From Prevotella sp. (GTDB lineage Bacteria > Bacteroidota > Bacteroidia > Bacteroidales > Bacteroidaceae), in assembly GCA_022778905.1 (NCBI GenBank), contig JALFRV010000230.1:1-34161 (forward strand): a DNA stretch of 34,161 bases, given 5' to 3'. A model generated the notes under the pieces. It worked only from the letters and a program-made list of their open reading frames with translations. It was not told the origin of the DNA and did not search any database. Of the stretch, positions 25,767 to 34,161 are shown one piece after another; the first letter of the stretch is position 1; each line of letters opens with the position of its first letter. A program made the position numbers and the translations under genes.

Positions 25767-26960
25767 CTATGCCTGATCCATCAGCAGTCTCTCGGCCATC
25801 TTCCGACCCAATTCCTCGCACTGAAGTCGTGTCTCCGGCGTCAGCGCCTGCTTCATCTCGACCGGCTCGCCGACAACTTCGAAGTGCAGGCGTTGCTCGT
25901 TCCACTCACCGATCTTCTGCACGGCCTTGCCCGCCCAGCCATAACTGCCGAACCAACCGATATAATGATTCTTCACCTCCCGATTGGCGATCTCGCTCAA
26001 GAGCTCGTCCATCTCATGGTAAAGGCCTGCATTATAGGTGGGCGCACCGACGATCAGGCCGCGGAAACGGAACAGATCGCTGAGGATATAGGAGTGGTGT
26101 GTCTTTGAGACATTGTACATGCTGATGTTCTTCAGGCCTGCTTCCGACGCGGCATTGGCGATGACTTCGGCCATTCTTTCAGTGTTCCCGTACATCGTCC
26201 CGTAGCATATGAGGAGCCCGGGATCTGTCTCATACTTGCTCATACGGTCATATAGCGCGACCACACGATCCACATAGCGGTGCCATACGGGCCCGTGGGT
26301 GGAGCAGATGTACTCTATCTGCACGCAAGAGAGTTTCTTCAGCGCACTCTGAACGGGTGTTCCGTATTTGCCGACGATATTGGAGTAGTATCGGACCATC
26401 TCCTGCCAGCACCAGTCTGTGTCGATGGCCTCGTCGATGATGCCGCCGTTGAGGGCACCGAAGCATCCGAATGCGTCGCCGGTAAAGGCGACATGGTCGG
26501 TCATCTCGACTGTTACCATTGTCTCGGGCCAGTGGACCATCGGTGTCAGAAAGAACACGAGCTCATGGTGTCCCAACGCGATGGAATCGCCGCTTTTCAC
26601 CTCTATCTGTCCGTCCTCGATGCCATAGAATCCCTTCATCATGCTGAATGTCTTCTTATTGCCGATCACTTTCACATCCGGATAATATTTCCGGAGCAGC
26701 GAGAGTGATCCGCTGTGGTCTGGTTCCATATGGTTGATGACGAGGTAATCAATGGGACGGTCGCCGATCACTTCACGGATGTTCTCAATGAACTGCGTGA
26801 AGAAGTCCACCTGCACGGTGTCCACGAGGCACACCTTATCGTCATCGATGAGGTAAGAGTTATAGGAGACGCCCGTAGGCAATGGCCACAGACCTTCGAA
26901 AAGCGCTTTGTTGCGATCGTTCACGCCTACATAGTAGACTTTGGGGGTTATTTCCTTCAT
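25767..26960 (-). CDS. A-type flavoprotein / flavodiiron protein (FprA family)
   Basis: 'INHMEPDHSG', 'HWPETMV', 'FTGDAFGCFG', 'CSTHGPVWH' diiron ligands; C-terminal flavodoxin domain 'LLICYGTMYGNTERMAEVIA'. Confidence 0.93.
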   Translation of the reverse strand: MKEITPKVYYVGVNDRNKALFEGLWPLPTGVSYNSYLIDDDKVCLVDTVQVDFFTQFIENIREVIGDRPIDYLVINHMEPDHSGSLSLLRKYYPDVKVIGNKKTFSMMKGFYGIEDGQIEVKSGDSIALGHHELVFFLTPMVHWPETMVTVEMTDHVAFTGDAFGCFGALNGGIIDEAIDTDWCWQEMVRYYSNIVGKYGTPVQSALKKLSCVQIEYICSTHGPVWHRYVDRVVALYDRMSKYETDPGLLICYGTMYGNTERMAEVIANAASEAGLKNISMYNVSKTHHSYILSDLFRFRGLIVGAPTYNAGLYHEMDELLSEIANREVKNHYIGWFGSYGWAGKAVQKIGEWNEQRLHFEVVGEPVEMKQALTPETRLQCEELGRKMAERLLMDQA

Positions 26961-27910
26961 ATGCTGTTAGATGTTTTGATTTCTTGTTTCATGATTTCTC
27001 CGAATTCCGGAGACACGTAGTTGTTGATGCCCTTGCAGCATTCGGCCGAGAAAAGGAGTCCGTCACGGATGGCCTCGTCCCACTGTCCGACGGTCAGCCC
27101 GCGCTCTATGTCGGCGCGGCGGATATCCTGTTTGAGCATGCCATAGATGAAGCCTGCATTGAAGTTGTCGCCTGCGCCGATGGTGCTCACCGTGTCTGTG
27201 GCAATGACGGGATAGCTCCGTTTGAGTCCGCCTTCAGCCCTGAGCTCCACGTTGCGGGCACCATGGGTGTAGATAAATTTCTTGCAGTAGAAGGAGATCT
27301 CTGCATTGTAGACCTTGTCAGGGTCCTGCATGCGGTAGATGACATCAAAGTCCTCGAAGCTCCCGCGCACAATGTCGGCATATTCGAGGTTCTCTATGAG
27401 GTTGGGCGTGATCTTCATCACGTCGTTGCGGTGAGCCGCGCGGAAGTTGACATCATAATACAGGATGGCCCCATGGCTGCGGGCGTAGTCGAGGAGTCCC
27501 ATTACCTGGGGACGGATGACAGGGTTCACGGCATAGAAAGAGCCGAAGATGACGATGTCATCGGGCTGTATGTCGGGATAGACAAAGTCGAGTTGGTCAT
27601 GCGGATGATCCTTGTAGAAGAGATACTCCGCATCATTGTGATCGTCGAGGAAGGCCAATGAGATGGGCGACTTGCTCTCGGGGAACCGGTTCACGTTGGC
27701 TGCGTCGACGCCATTATCCTGCAGAAAACTGATGATATGGTCGCCCACCCGGTCGTTGCCGGCTTCAGAGATGAACGTGGTGCTGACGCCCGAGCGTCCG
27801 AGAGAGATGATGCCGTTGAACACCGAGCCGCCCGGGAAAGCCCCGATGGGCTGCCCTGAGCGGAAGATGATATCGAGGACGGTCTCGCCTATTCCTATTA
27901 CCTTACGCAT
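26957..27910 (-). CDS. PfkB-family carbohydrate kinase (fructokinase-like)
   Basis: 'GAFPGGSVFNGIISLGRSGVSTTFISEAGND', 'DTVSTIGAGDNFNAGFIYG' PfkB signatures. Confidence 0.92.
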   Translation of the reverse strand: MRKVIGIGETVLDIIFRSGQPIGAFPGGSVFNGIISLGRSGVSTTFISEAGNDRVGDHIISFLQDNGVDAANVNRFPESKSPISLAFLDDHNDAEYLFYKDHPHDQLDFVYPDIQPDDIVIFGSFYAVNPVIRPQVMGLLDYARSHGAILYYDVNFRAAHRNDVMKITPNLIENLEYADIVRGSFEDFDVIYRMQDPDKVYNAEISFYCKKFIYTHGARNVELRAEGGLKRSYPVIATDTVSTIGAGDNFNAGFIYGMLKQDIRRADIERGLTVGQWDEAIRDGLLFSAECCKGINNYVSPEFGEIMKQEIKTSNSI

Positions 27911-27930
27911 GATCGATTCGTTTGCAAGTG

Positions 27931-27961
27931 CAAATATAATGGAATTCGGGAGAAAAACAAA
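27931..27961 (-). promoter_or_regulatory. Bacteroidetes-type promoter TTTG-N19-TATATTTG for the PfkB/flavodiiron operon
   Basis: On + strand: caaatata 27931-27938, 19 nt, caaa 27958-27961; ATG at 27910. Confidence 0.8.
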
Positions 27962-28058
27962 AGGAATGGTCCTCTTTTTTGTATCCTCTCAGGCAGCCAC
28001 CGGACAGCCGGGGAAAGAAATAACCGGCATTTCGCGCTGTCGGGAAACGAAAAATGCG

Positions 28059-28066
28059 TAATTTTG
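28059..28066 (+). promoter_or_regulatory. Bacteroidetes -7 element TAATTTTG upstream of the M16 protease
   Basis: TAATTTTG 28059-28066 lies inside the ORF-track start (28054), implying the real start is ATG 28075. Confidence 0.6.
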
Positions 28067-28074
28067 CAGATACA

Positions 28075-29298
28075 ATGAGATACAACACACACCAGCTCAG
28101 CAACGGACTGAGGATCATTCATCTCCCCGCGGAAGGGCAAGTGGTCTACTGTGGTTATGAAATCAACGCCGGCACGCGCGACGAACAGACGGGCGAGGAG
28201 GGACTTGCGCACTTCTGCGAGCATCTCTCTTTCAAGGGAACGGCACACCGCCGCGCCTGGCATATCATCAACCGCCTCGAGAGCGTGGGCGGTGACCTCA
28301 ACGCGTTCACCACCAAGGAGGACACCGTCTACTACGCGGCCATCCTCCGGGAACACACGGCACGGGCCGTAGACCTGCTCACCGACATCGTCTTCCACAG
28401 CACCTACCCCCAGAACGAGATTGACAAGGAGGTCGAAGTGATATGCGATGAAATCGAGAGTTACAACGACTCCCCGGCCGAACTGATCTACGACGAGTTC
28501 GAAAACACCATTTTCGCCGGTCACCCATTGGGGCATAACATCCTCGGGGAAGCCGCACGCGTGCGCAGCTTCACCACAGCGGACGCCCTCCGCTTCACGC
28601 GTCGCTACTACCGACCCGACAACGCCGTCTTCTTCGCATACGGCGACATCGACTTCCATCGCATGGTCCGGATGCTCGAACAGGCCACTTCCGACCTCTC
28701 CAAAGGCCAAGGGCCGGCACCGCGCACCACCGCACTCCCGCCCTATCAGGCACAGGAATTAGTCCGCAAACGGGGCACCCACCAGGCGCATGTGATGATC
28801 GGCAACCGTGCCTATGACATCCATCACCCCCTCCGCGTGGCCCTCTACCTGCTCAACAACATGCTCGGAGGACCGGGGATGAACGCACGTCTGAACGTCA
28901 GTCTGCGCGAGCATAACGGGCTGGTCTATACTTCGGAGAGCTCAATGGTCAACTATGGCGACACCGGACTGTGGTGCGCCTACTTCGGATGCGATCCTCA
29001 CGACATCGGCAGATGCCGGCGATTGGTCTGGAAAGAATTCGACCGACTGACCGAAAGTCCCATCAGCGAGACCAAACTGAAGGCTGCGAAGAAACAACTG
29101 AAGGGACAAATCGGCGTCGCATGCGACAACCGCGAGAATTTCGCGCTCGATTTCGGCAAGAGCTTCCTGCACTACGGATGGGAAAAGGACATCACCTCGC
29201 TCTACCGCCACATTGACGCGGTGACGGCAGCGGATATCCGTCGCGTCGCCACCGACCTCTTCCCGTCCGACCGCCTGACCACGCTGCTCTACCTGTGA
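28075..29298 (+). CDS. M16 family zinc metalloprotease (single ~400-aa unit)
   Basis: HFCEH (HxxEH) in 'EEGLAHFCEHLSFKGTAHR', downstream 'EVEVICDEIESYNDSPAELIYDEFE'. Confidence 0.92.
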   Translation: MRYNTHQLSNGLRIIHLPAEGQVVYCGYEINAGTRDEQTGEEGLAHFCEHLSFKGTAHRRAWHIINRLESVGGDLNAFTTKEDTVYYAAILREHTARAVDLLTDIVFHSTYPQNEIDKEVEVICDEIESYNDSPAELIYDEFENTIFAGHPLGHNILGEAARVRSFTTADALRFTRRYYRPDNAVFFAYGDIDFHRMVRMLEQATSDLSKGQGPAPRTTALPPYQAQELVRKRGTHQAHVMIGNRAYDIHHPLRVALYLLNNMLGGPGMNARLNVSLREHNGLVYTSESSMVNYGDTGLWCAYFGCDPHDIGRCRRLVWKEFDRLTESPISETKLKAAKKQLKGQIGVACDNRENFALDFGKSFLHYGWEKDITSLYRHIDAVTAADIRRVATDLFPSDRLTTLLYL

Positions 29299-29456
29299 TG
29301 CTCCGCCGCCGCATCCTTCCTTGACATTTGGACGGTGGAAAGAACGAGTGAAAGAGTTGGTGAGCTTTGAGTTGTAAACTCCACAACGAAAGGCAGGGGC
29401 AAGCCTTGTGCCCGCCCGCAAGCACTGAAGCATGAATGCCCACTCCTCATTCCCAA

Positions 29457-29487
29457 CGTAGGGGCGGATCGGCGTATCCGCCCGCAA
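29457..29487 (+). repeat. GC-rich hairpin repeat, copy 3
   Basis: CGTAGGGGCGGATCGGCGTATCCGCCCGCAA; one mismatch (in the loop) to 5213-5243. Confidence 0.85.
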
Positions 29488-29718
29488 GCTGCTGAATCAA
29501 TCAACAAGACGAATGGACGCATGGCATGAACCGCAGATCACGCCGATGACAAGGATGGATAGGATTGAAATGAAGGTTGGAAAGATAAATCATGAGATAA
29601 GCGGATAGCATCTTGCGCGCTGAGGCTTTGCCCATTTCAACGTTCCGTTTTCCCCATCTCAGCGTCACAAAATGCACACCTGCAAACGCCTCCTGTCACC
29701 TCTCCGACAGGCATAAAT

Positions 29719-29837
29719 TTCATCCGTCCGGAGCATACGTATGATATGCCGCGCGCAGAGCTATGCTCCGGGCCGCCCGGAGCTATCATTTGGGCGGCCA
29801 AAAGCATAGCTTTGGACGGCCGAAAGCATAGCTTTGG
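29719..29837 (+). repeat. Composite palindromic intergenic element
   Basis: tccgtccggagcatacgtatgatatgccgcgcgcagagctatgctccgggccgcccggagctatcatttgggcggccaaaagcatagctttggacggccgaaagcatagctttgg. Confidence 0.75.
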
Positions 29838-29911
29838 CAACGGCTTATGTATCAATCGGTTATAAGTCATACAACACCCGTCTCTCCCGCTTTGACTTTC
29901 CCGCACTCCGT

Positions 29912-32329
29912 CTAAGCCCGATCACCGGTGAGAGTGACGGTGACCGTCTCTCCCGCTTTAACCTTCTTGCGCACCGTCTGATGCAGCCTGCCGGTAGCGG
30001 TGATGGTGACCGTCTGCCGTCGGGATGACAGGTTTGTCACGCGCACCGCGCCTGGTTCCAACCGGGTGCATTCCAACCGGTCTCCGTCTGCATAGACATC
30101 GACGCTACAGGCGTATGAATGGCGCTCGGCAACACGCATCTCCGCCGTCGACTGTTCATGGCTGATGCGCGTCGGAACGGTCAGGACGGCACAACCGTAC
30201 GGCGTGCGGCCGATCCGAAGTGTGGTCTCTGTCACGGCCGAACGGAAATTGCTCACGAGGAGCATGCCCACCGAGTCGGGGTCGAAGACCATCAATCCGT
30301 TCCACCCTTCAGGCAAGCAGCCCCGCAAGTCGACCTTTCTATCGCATAAAAGTGCGGTTTCATCGCTGTTCACCTGACTGTAGAGAACCATCTGGCGGCG
30401 TCCTACGGAGCTGCCGGACCGGACATCGCGCGGCCGGTCATCATAGAAGACATAGAGCTTGGAGGTCATGATGGAGTTGTTGTCGGCGCGGTCACCGAAG
30501 GCTATCCGCAGGCTATCGGTGCCGAGGATGCCCAAAGCACCGTCGACATTGATCCACGGACGGGGGGCACGGAAGACGGTCATCGCGCTGCCATCCGAGG
30601 TCTGTCGGCCGAAGGAAGTATAAAAATCGCGATGAATTCGGGTAAATTCGTCGGTGCTGAGTGCCAGCAGTCCGCCCCGTTCACCCGTGATGCGGGCATC
30701 GGTGTTGGCCCGAACATCGTCTATATAGACCACCGCATTGCCGGGCGTAGACCAGAGGACGAAGCGCCGGTTGAGCGCCGAGTCATTCTCATTGAGCGCT
30801 CCGTGCATCACGTAACTGTCGCCCAGCAGCTCAAACGTGGGGCTGCCGGCGGGACGGGCGTTGGGCTTCGTGCCCGCGACGGTATAGTAGCCAAGCAGGT
30901 TGCCCGTGTTTCTGGTTCGGAAAGGCACGATGAGATTGTTGTTCAGAAGATTGAAGGGAGCCACGTATCCGGTGTAGCTCTGCTTGCCGGAGCTCCAGGA
31001 GAAGCATGTGAAGCGATCTTTCGTCGCCGCCCGCACGATCTGTTGGTCGGGGAAGAGGCGGGCTTCGGCATGACGGGCGAGGAAATCCGCCCAGGAGGAA
31101 GGCTGCAGGTCGGCCGTCGGGAAGTATTCGTGCATGAGCCAGGACATCATGACCCGATGGGCCTCGACGCCCATCCTACGCCCGCCGACATCGGGTCTGA
31201 GCAGCCAGGAGCCGTCGGGCGTGGTCGACTGACGGTGACGGATCTGACGGAAGGCACGGTTTTCGAGCATCAGGGCGTCGGCATCTTGGAGCATGCAAGC
31301 CATCGTGGAGTAGCTCGTGATCTGGTCATAGAGAAACAGGCTCCAGTCGTTTCCGTTGGGCATGGCCTGTTCGCCGTCGGGCAGCGAGAGCCAGTTGAGC
31401 ACGTTGTGGGTCACGTTCGCACAGTTGTGAAGGAGTTCGCCACGCCTCCACCGCTCCTGTCCATGAAGTCCCCACTGGAACAGTCGGAGCGCCAGGGCAG
31501 CCTCCCCTAATTCCTGGATGACAACATTCTGATAGCTGGTGTGGAAGAATCCGTGGTTCTGGAGCGTCCAGTCAGGGAAGAGATTGGGACCGACGTACAG
31601 GGCAGAGGTGTCCGACGGATGGGAGTAACTGTTGACAGCGAAGGCCTGCATGCGCTCGTACCAGGCCAGTGCCAGCTCGTCCGTGGGAAACAGACCGATC
31701 GTGGCGGCGAGCAATCCGGTCTCCCAGCCGTTCTCTTCAGCCTTCGTATCGCCCCGGAAACCGGTGGGCACTGGTCGCTCAAGCTCATAACTGCACTCGG
31801 CGCGGAGCAGTTTCCCGATGCACGCACGTTGTCGGAGGGAGAGCCGCTCCCATTGAAAGAAAGCCGAGTAGGCCACGGACATCGCCCAGAGAGAACTCTC
31901 CCACTGGTGGTCAGCCACTGATACGGAGCCCCAGCACCGACCGTCCCGGCATGTCATCAGCCGATTGGCCTTGTGCGTGGAGTATGCAAAAACAAGCGAT
32001 TTCATCGCCATTTCCTCCACCGCTTGCCAGCTCACGCCCGCCGGCAGTTCCACTTTTCCGCGGGCATATTTGCACATAAAGGCACAGACCATCGACAGAT
32101 CGGCATTCGTGCGCACGCCTCGCTCGTCACTTCCCATCGTGTTTTCGCCCTTGAAACAGCCCGAAGCAGAATCCACGGGCAGGTATGCGGCCCTGACATA
32201 GGTGGTGAAACGGGCGAGCATCTGCAGCAAGCCCTGCTTCAATTCGGGTTCGGGGATAAAGTCGGAGGAGGCTTTCGCGCTGCCGACAGCCATGAGGCAG
32301 AGGAAGAGGAGGAGGGGTTTCAGTTTCAT
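29912..32329 (-). CDS. Large secreted protein, possibly an (alpha/alpha)-toroid polysaccharide lyase/hydrolase-like enzyme (function uncertain)
   Basis: Signal peptide MKLKPLLLFLCLMAVGSAKA; helical N-terminal two-thirds ('GDTKAEENGWETGLLAATIGLF', 'DWTLQNHGFFHTSYQN') followed by beta-rich C-terminus; by-eye resemblance to toroid + beta-sandwich lyases such as heparinase/PL8-like proteins. Confidence 0.5.
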   Translation of the reverse strand: MKLKPLLLFLCLMAVGSAKASSDFIPEPELKQGLLQMLARFTTYVRAAYLPVDSASGCFKGENTMGSDERGVRTNADLSMVCAFMCKYARGKVELPAGVSWQAVEEMAMKSLVFAYSTHKANRLMTCRDGRCWGSVSVADHQWESSLWAMSVAYSAFFQWERLSLRQRACIGKLLRAECSYELERPVPTGFRGDTKAEENGWETGLLAATIGLFPTDELALAWYERMQAFAVNSYSHPSDTSALYVGPNLFPDWTLQNHGFFHTSYQNVVIQELGEAALALRLFQWGLHGQERWRRGELLHNCANVTHNVLNWLSLPDGEQAMPNGNDWSLFLYDQITSYSTMACMLQDADALMLENRAFRQIRHRQSTTPDGSWLLRPDVGGRRMGVEAHRVMMSWLMHEYFPTADLQPSSWADFLARHAEARLFPDQQIVRAATKDRFTCFSWSSGKQSYTGYVAPFNLLNNNLIVPFRTRNTGNLLGYYTVAGTKPNARPAGSPTFELLGDSYVMHGALNENDSALNRRFVLWSTPGNAVVYIDDVRANTDARITGERGGLLALSTDEFTRIHRDFYTSFGRQTSDGSAMTVFRAPRPWINVDGALGILGTDSLRIAFGDRADNNSIMTSKLYVFYDDRPRDVRSGSSVGRRQMVLYSQVNSDETALLCDRKVDLRGCLPEGWNGLMVFDPDSVGMLLVSNFRSAVTETTLRIGRTPYGCAVLTVPTRISHEQSTAEMRVAERHSYACSVDVYADGDRLECTRLEPGAVRVTNLSSRRQTVTITATGRLHQTVRKKVKAGETVTVTLTGDRA

Positions 32330-32428
32330 GATGCGTAGATTCAGTTTTCAAAAAGCAAGGCTTCGGCCGGTGAAAGGGCATCTTTTTGCCGATCGGGAAC
32401 ACAGTTTTACGGATCCGAGGAGCATGGT

Positions 32429-33127
32429 TCAGAGGTAGAGGATGGCTTCATTGCCCTCGTTGAAGAGCAGGTCGAGGATGCTCAGATTGGGTTGGAAGCC
32501 GTGCCTGAGGGCATAGACCTGATAGTAAGGACGCAGCTCGAAACGCTCGTCGGCACCCGGATGCTTGGGACTGATGAGGTCGCGGAAATCATCAATAGGC
32601 TGATCCGCTGCATCGGCAGCGATGGATTCGGCCTGCTGTTGCAACCGTCCGTCAGCGGCGTCCGCCGTCTGCACATATTGCTCCGTGACCTTCAGGCAGG
32701 GCCGGACGTCCAATAACCCGCACACGGTTTCGGTGATCGCCATGTTGAAATCAAAGAGGAAGGTCCACCGCCGCTCAAAGAAGGGACGGAGATCGTCGGC
32801 GTAATAGTCGAAGAAAGGGCTCTCGCCGTAGGCGCTCATGAGTGCGTTCCAGTGCAGATGACGCCAGTTCCCGTGGTCGCTGATACGCATTTCGCGCATC
32901 GGGAACTTGGGATACGGCGACTGCGCCGTGTAGACCGGCGAGGGCTTCTCCACCGGTACGGTCAGCGCCTGCACGCCGTTTGTCGTCATGATCAGACAAC
33001 GGTTGCGGTAGGTCTGCTTGATATAGTGGTCGCAAGACTCGATGAGACACTGATCGTAACGGTTCAGCTTCTGATACCATTGGATCGGTCCGAAATAGGC
33101 AGAGGATAAGAGCGCAGTCTTCACCAT
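32429..33127 (-). CDS. WbqC family protein
   Basis: 'ALLSSAYFGPIQWYQKLNRYDQCLIESCDHYIKQTYRNRCLI', typical WbqC N-terminus. Confidence 0.88.
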   Translation of the reverse strand: MVKTALLSSAYFGPIQWYQKLNRYDQCLIESCDHYIKQTYRNRCLIMTTNGVQALTVPVEKPSPVYTAQSPYPKFPMREMRISDHGNWRHLHWNALMSAYGESPFFDYYADDLRPFFERRWTFLFDFNMAITETVCGLLDVRPCLKVTEQYVQTADAADGRLQQQAESIAADAADQPIDDFRDLISPKHPGADERFELRPYYQVYALRHGFQPNLSILDLLFNEGNEAILYL

Positions 33128-33525
33128 GGCAAATGGAACAGTCGGAAGGCCTTTCCTTCGATTTGAAACTGATGGACCAGCAGCTCCGCCGTGTCCGTCT
33201 TGACCAAATAGAAATGGCAGTCGGGACAGGGACAGCGGTCACAGCAGCGGTAGGGAATGAGATAACGGTCGCGCCCGATGGACAGTGTGTCGCCCGGAAG
33301 AGCCTTGATACGCCCGAGCAGAGGGATGCTGTCGCCGAAGATGACGACATCGCCGCGGTTGAAATGCGTGCGCAACAGACGGTTCACCATGACACGGTCA
33401 CCCTTCCGGAAATCCTTGCTGAGATCGGCAGGAACAGTGTAGACAGTGAAGATAAAGGCGCGAACGGCAAGCATCAGGGCCAGTGCGACGATCAGCGCCA
33501 ATACGAACTTGAGCGCGTTTCGCAT
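33121..33525 (-). CDS. S26 signal-peptidase-like paralog, apparently lacking the Ser/Lys dyad
   Basis: N-terminal TM; 'RGDVVIFGDSIPLLGRIKALPGDTLSI' matches LepB box RGDIVVF...LPGD; SMxPT box and the K of 'KRxxGLPGD' are missing; Cys-rich CCDRCPCPDC insert. Confidence 0.75.
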   Translation of the reverse strand: MRNALKFVLALIVALALMLAVRAFIFTVYTVPADLSKDFRKGDRVMVNRLLRTHFNRGDVVIFGDSIPLLGRIKALPGDTLSIGRDRYLIPYRCCDRCPCPDCHFYLVKTDTAELLVHQFQIEGKAFRLFHLPW

Positions 33526-33567
33526 CGTATATGATTCAGAAAGGCCTGCTCCCGGGGGAGCACACCT

Positions 33568-34158
33568 TTATTTGATATTATCCACCATCGTGAAGAGGCG
33601 GCTCCAGCGGATGCCTCCGAAACCTTTACGGTCGGGATCCGAGGACCACCAAATGAAGATCGGCTTGCCCACGATATGGTCTTCGGGCACGAAACCCCAA
33701 TAGCGCGAGTCGGCCGAATTGTGCCTGTTGTCGCCCATCATCCAGTAATAGTCCATCTTGAACGTATAGCTCGTGGCCGGCTTTCCGTTGATGTAGATCC
33801 TGCTGTCCTTCACCGTGAGATCGTTACCTTCATAGACTCGGATCGGCCTTTCATAGACGGCGATGTTCTGCATGTTGAGTTTGATCGTCGCGCCCTTCTT
33901 CGGAATCCAGACCGGACCATAGTTGTCACGCGTCCAGCCGGTCACCGCGTTGAGCGGATAGAGGTCGCCCGTCGGCGCGTCCGTGTTCAGGCGGATGCTC
34001 TCGACCAAGTCCTTGCGGGCCGAAAGGGCTTTCACCGCAGCCTTCGTCAACGGCATGCAGCCGCTCTGGTTGAGCATCATCAGATCCTCGACCGATATGC
34101 CTAACTTCTTCAGAAGATCTTCGGGCAGGTTGTTGCGCAGCTTGACGTAGTAGGTGTA
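33568..34158 (-). CDS. lepB: Signal peptidase I (C-terminal part; 5' end outside window or interrupted)
   Basis: 'VTGWTRDNYGPVWIPKKGATI', 'YYWMMGDNRHNSADSRYWGFVPEDHIVGKPIFIWWS' (GDNxxxSxDSRxxG box). Homology-like sequence continues upstream of ATG 34080 to the window edge, where the next in-frame codon reads TAG. Confidence 0.85.
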   Translation of the reverse strand, partial: YTYYVKLRNNLPEDLLKKLGISVEDLMMLNQSGCMPLTKAAVKALSARKDLVESIRLNTDAPTGDLYPLNAVTGWTRDNYGPVWIPKKGATIKLNMQNIAVYERPIRVYEGNDLTVKDSRIYINGKPATSYTFKMDYYWMMGDNRHNSADSRYWGFVPEDHIVGKPIFIWWSSDPDRKGFGGIRWSRLFTMVDNIK

Positions 34159-34161
34159 CTA

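Noticed and set aside
27898-28710. 270-aa minus-strand ORF spanning the PfkB/M16 intergenic region
   Set aside because: Runs antisense to M16 and across both promoters; no family resemblance.
1-34161. tRNA/rRNA genes, transposases, phage genes, toxin-antitoxin or known defence systems
   Set aside because: None recognised on either strand by eye; a tRNAscan/Infernal and HMM scan would be needed to be certain.

Overview
34.2-kb, mostly GC-rich window from a Bacteroidetes/Bacteroidales-type (Prevotella-like) chromosome. This assignment rests on protein families and on repeated matches to the Bacteroidetes promoter form TTTG-N19-TAnnTTTG. Left to right: a TonB-dependent receptor (5'-truncated), a beta-helix lipoprotein and a TRAP-like secreted phosphatase operon (+); a GH28-GH106-tandem GH43 pectin/rhamnogalacturonan operon (-); an SpmA/SpmB-type fusion, a polysaccharide flippase and an S46 DPP7-like peptidase (+); an AT-rich ~0.9-kb island bracketed by perfect 112-bp direct repeats; a secreted GH2 enzyme (+); a DEAD-box helicase (-); a LOG-family protein (+); a DAACS symporter (-); an A-type flavodiiron protein and a PfkB kinase (-); an M16 protease (+); a large secreted toroid-like protein, WbqC, and two LepB/S26-type proteins (-). 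The most interesting region is the AT-rich island (about 16993-17892). It holds an un-called Cys-rich small secreted-peptide gene, split by a -1 frameshift at an A6 run, followed 9 nt later by a small membrane-protein ORF. This arrangement resembles a bacteriocin/immunity pair. Other points of interest: a dispersed palindromic intergenic element (3 clear copies plus 1 diverged), three promoters placed so close to the ATG that the mRNAs should be leaderless, a TRAP-like phosphatase lacking the 'purple' Tyr, and a LepB paralog lacking catalytic residues. All calls are by eye; no database search was run.
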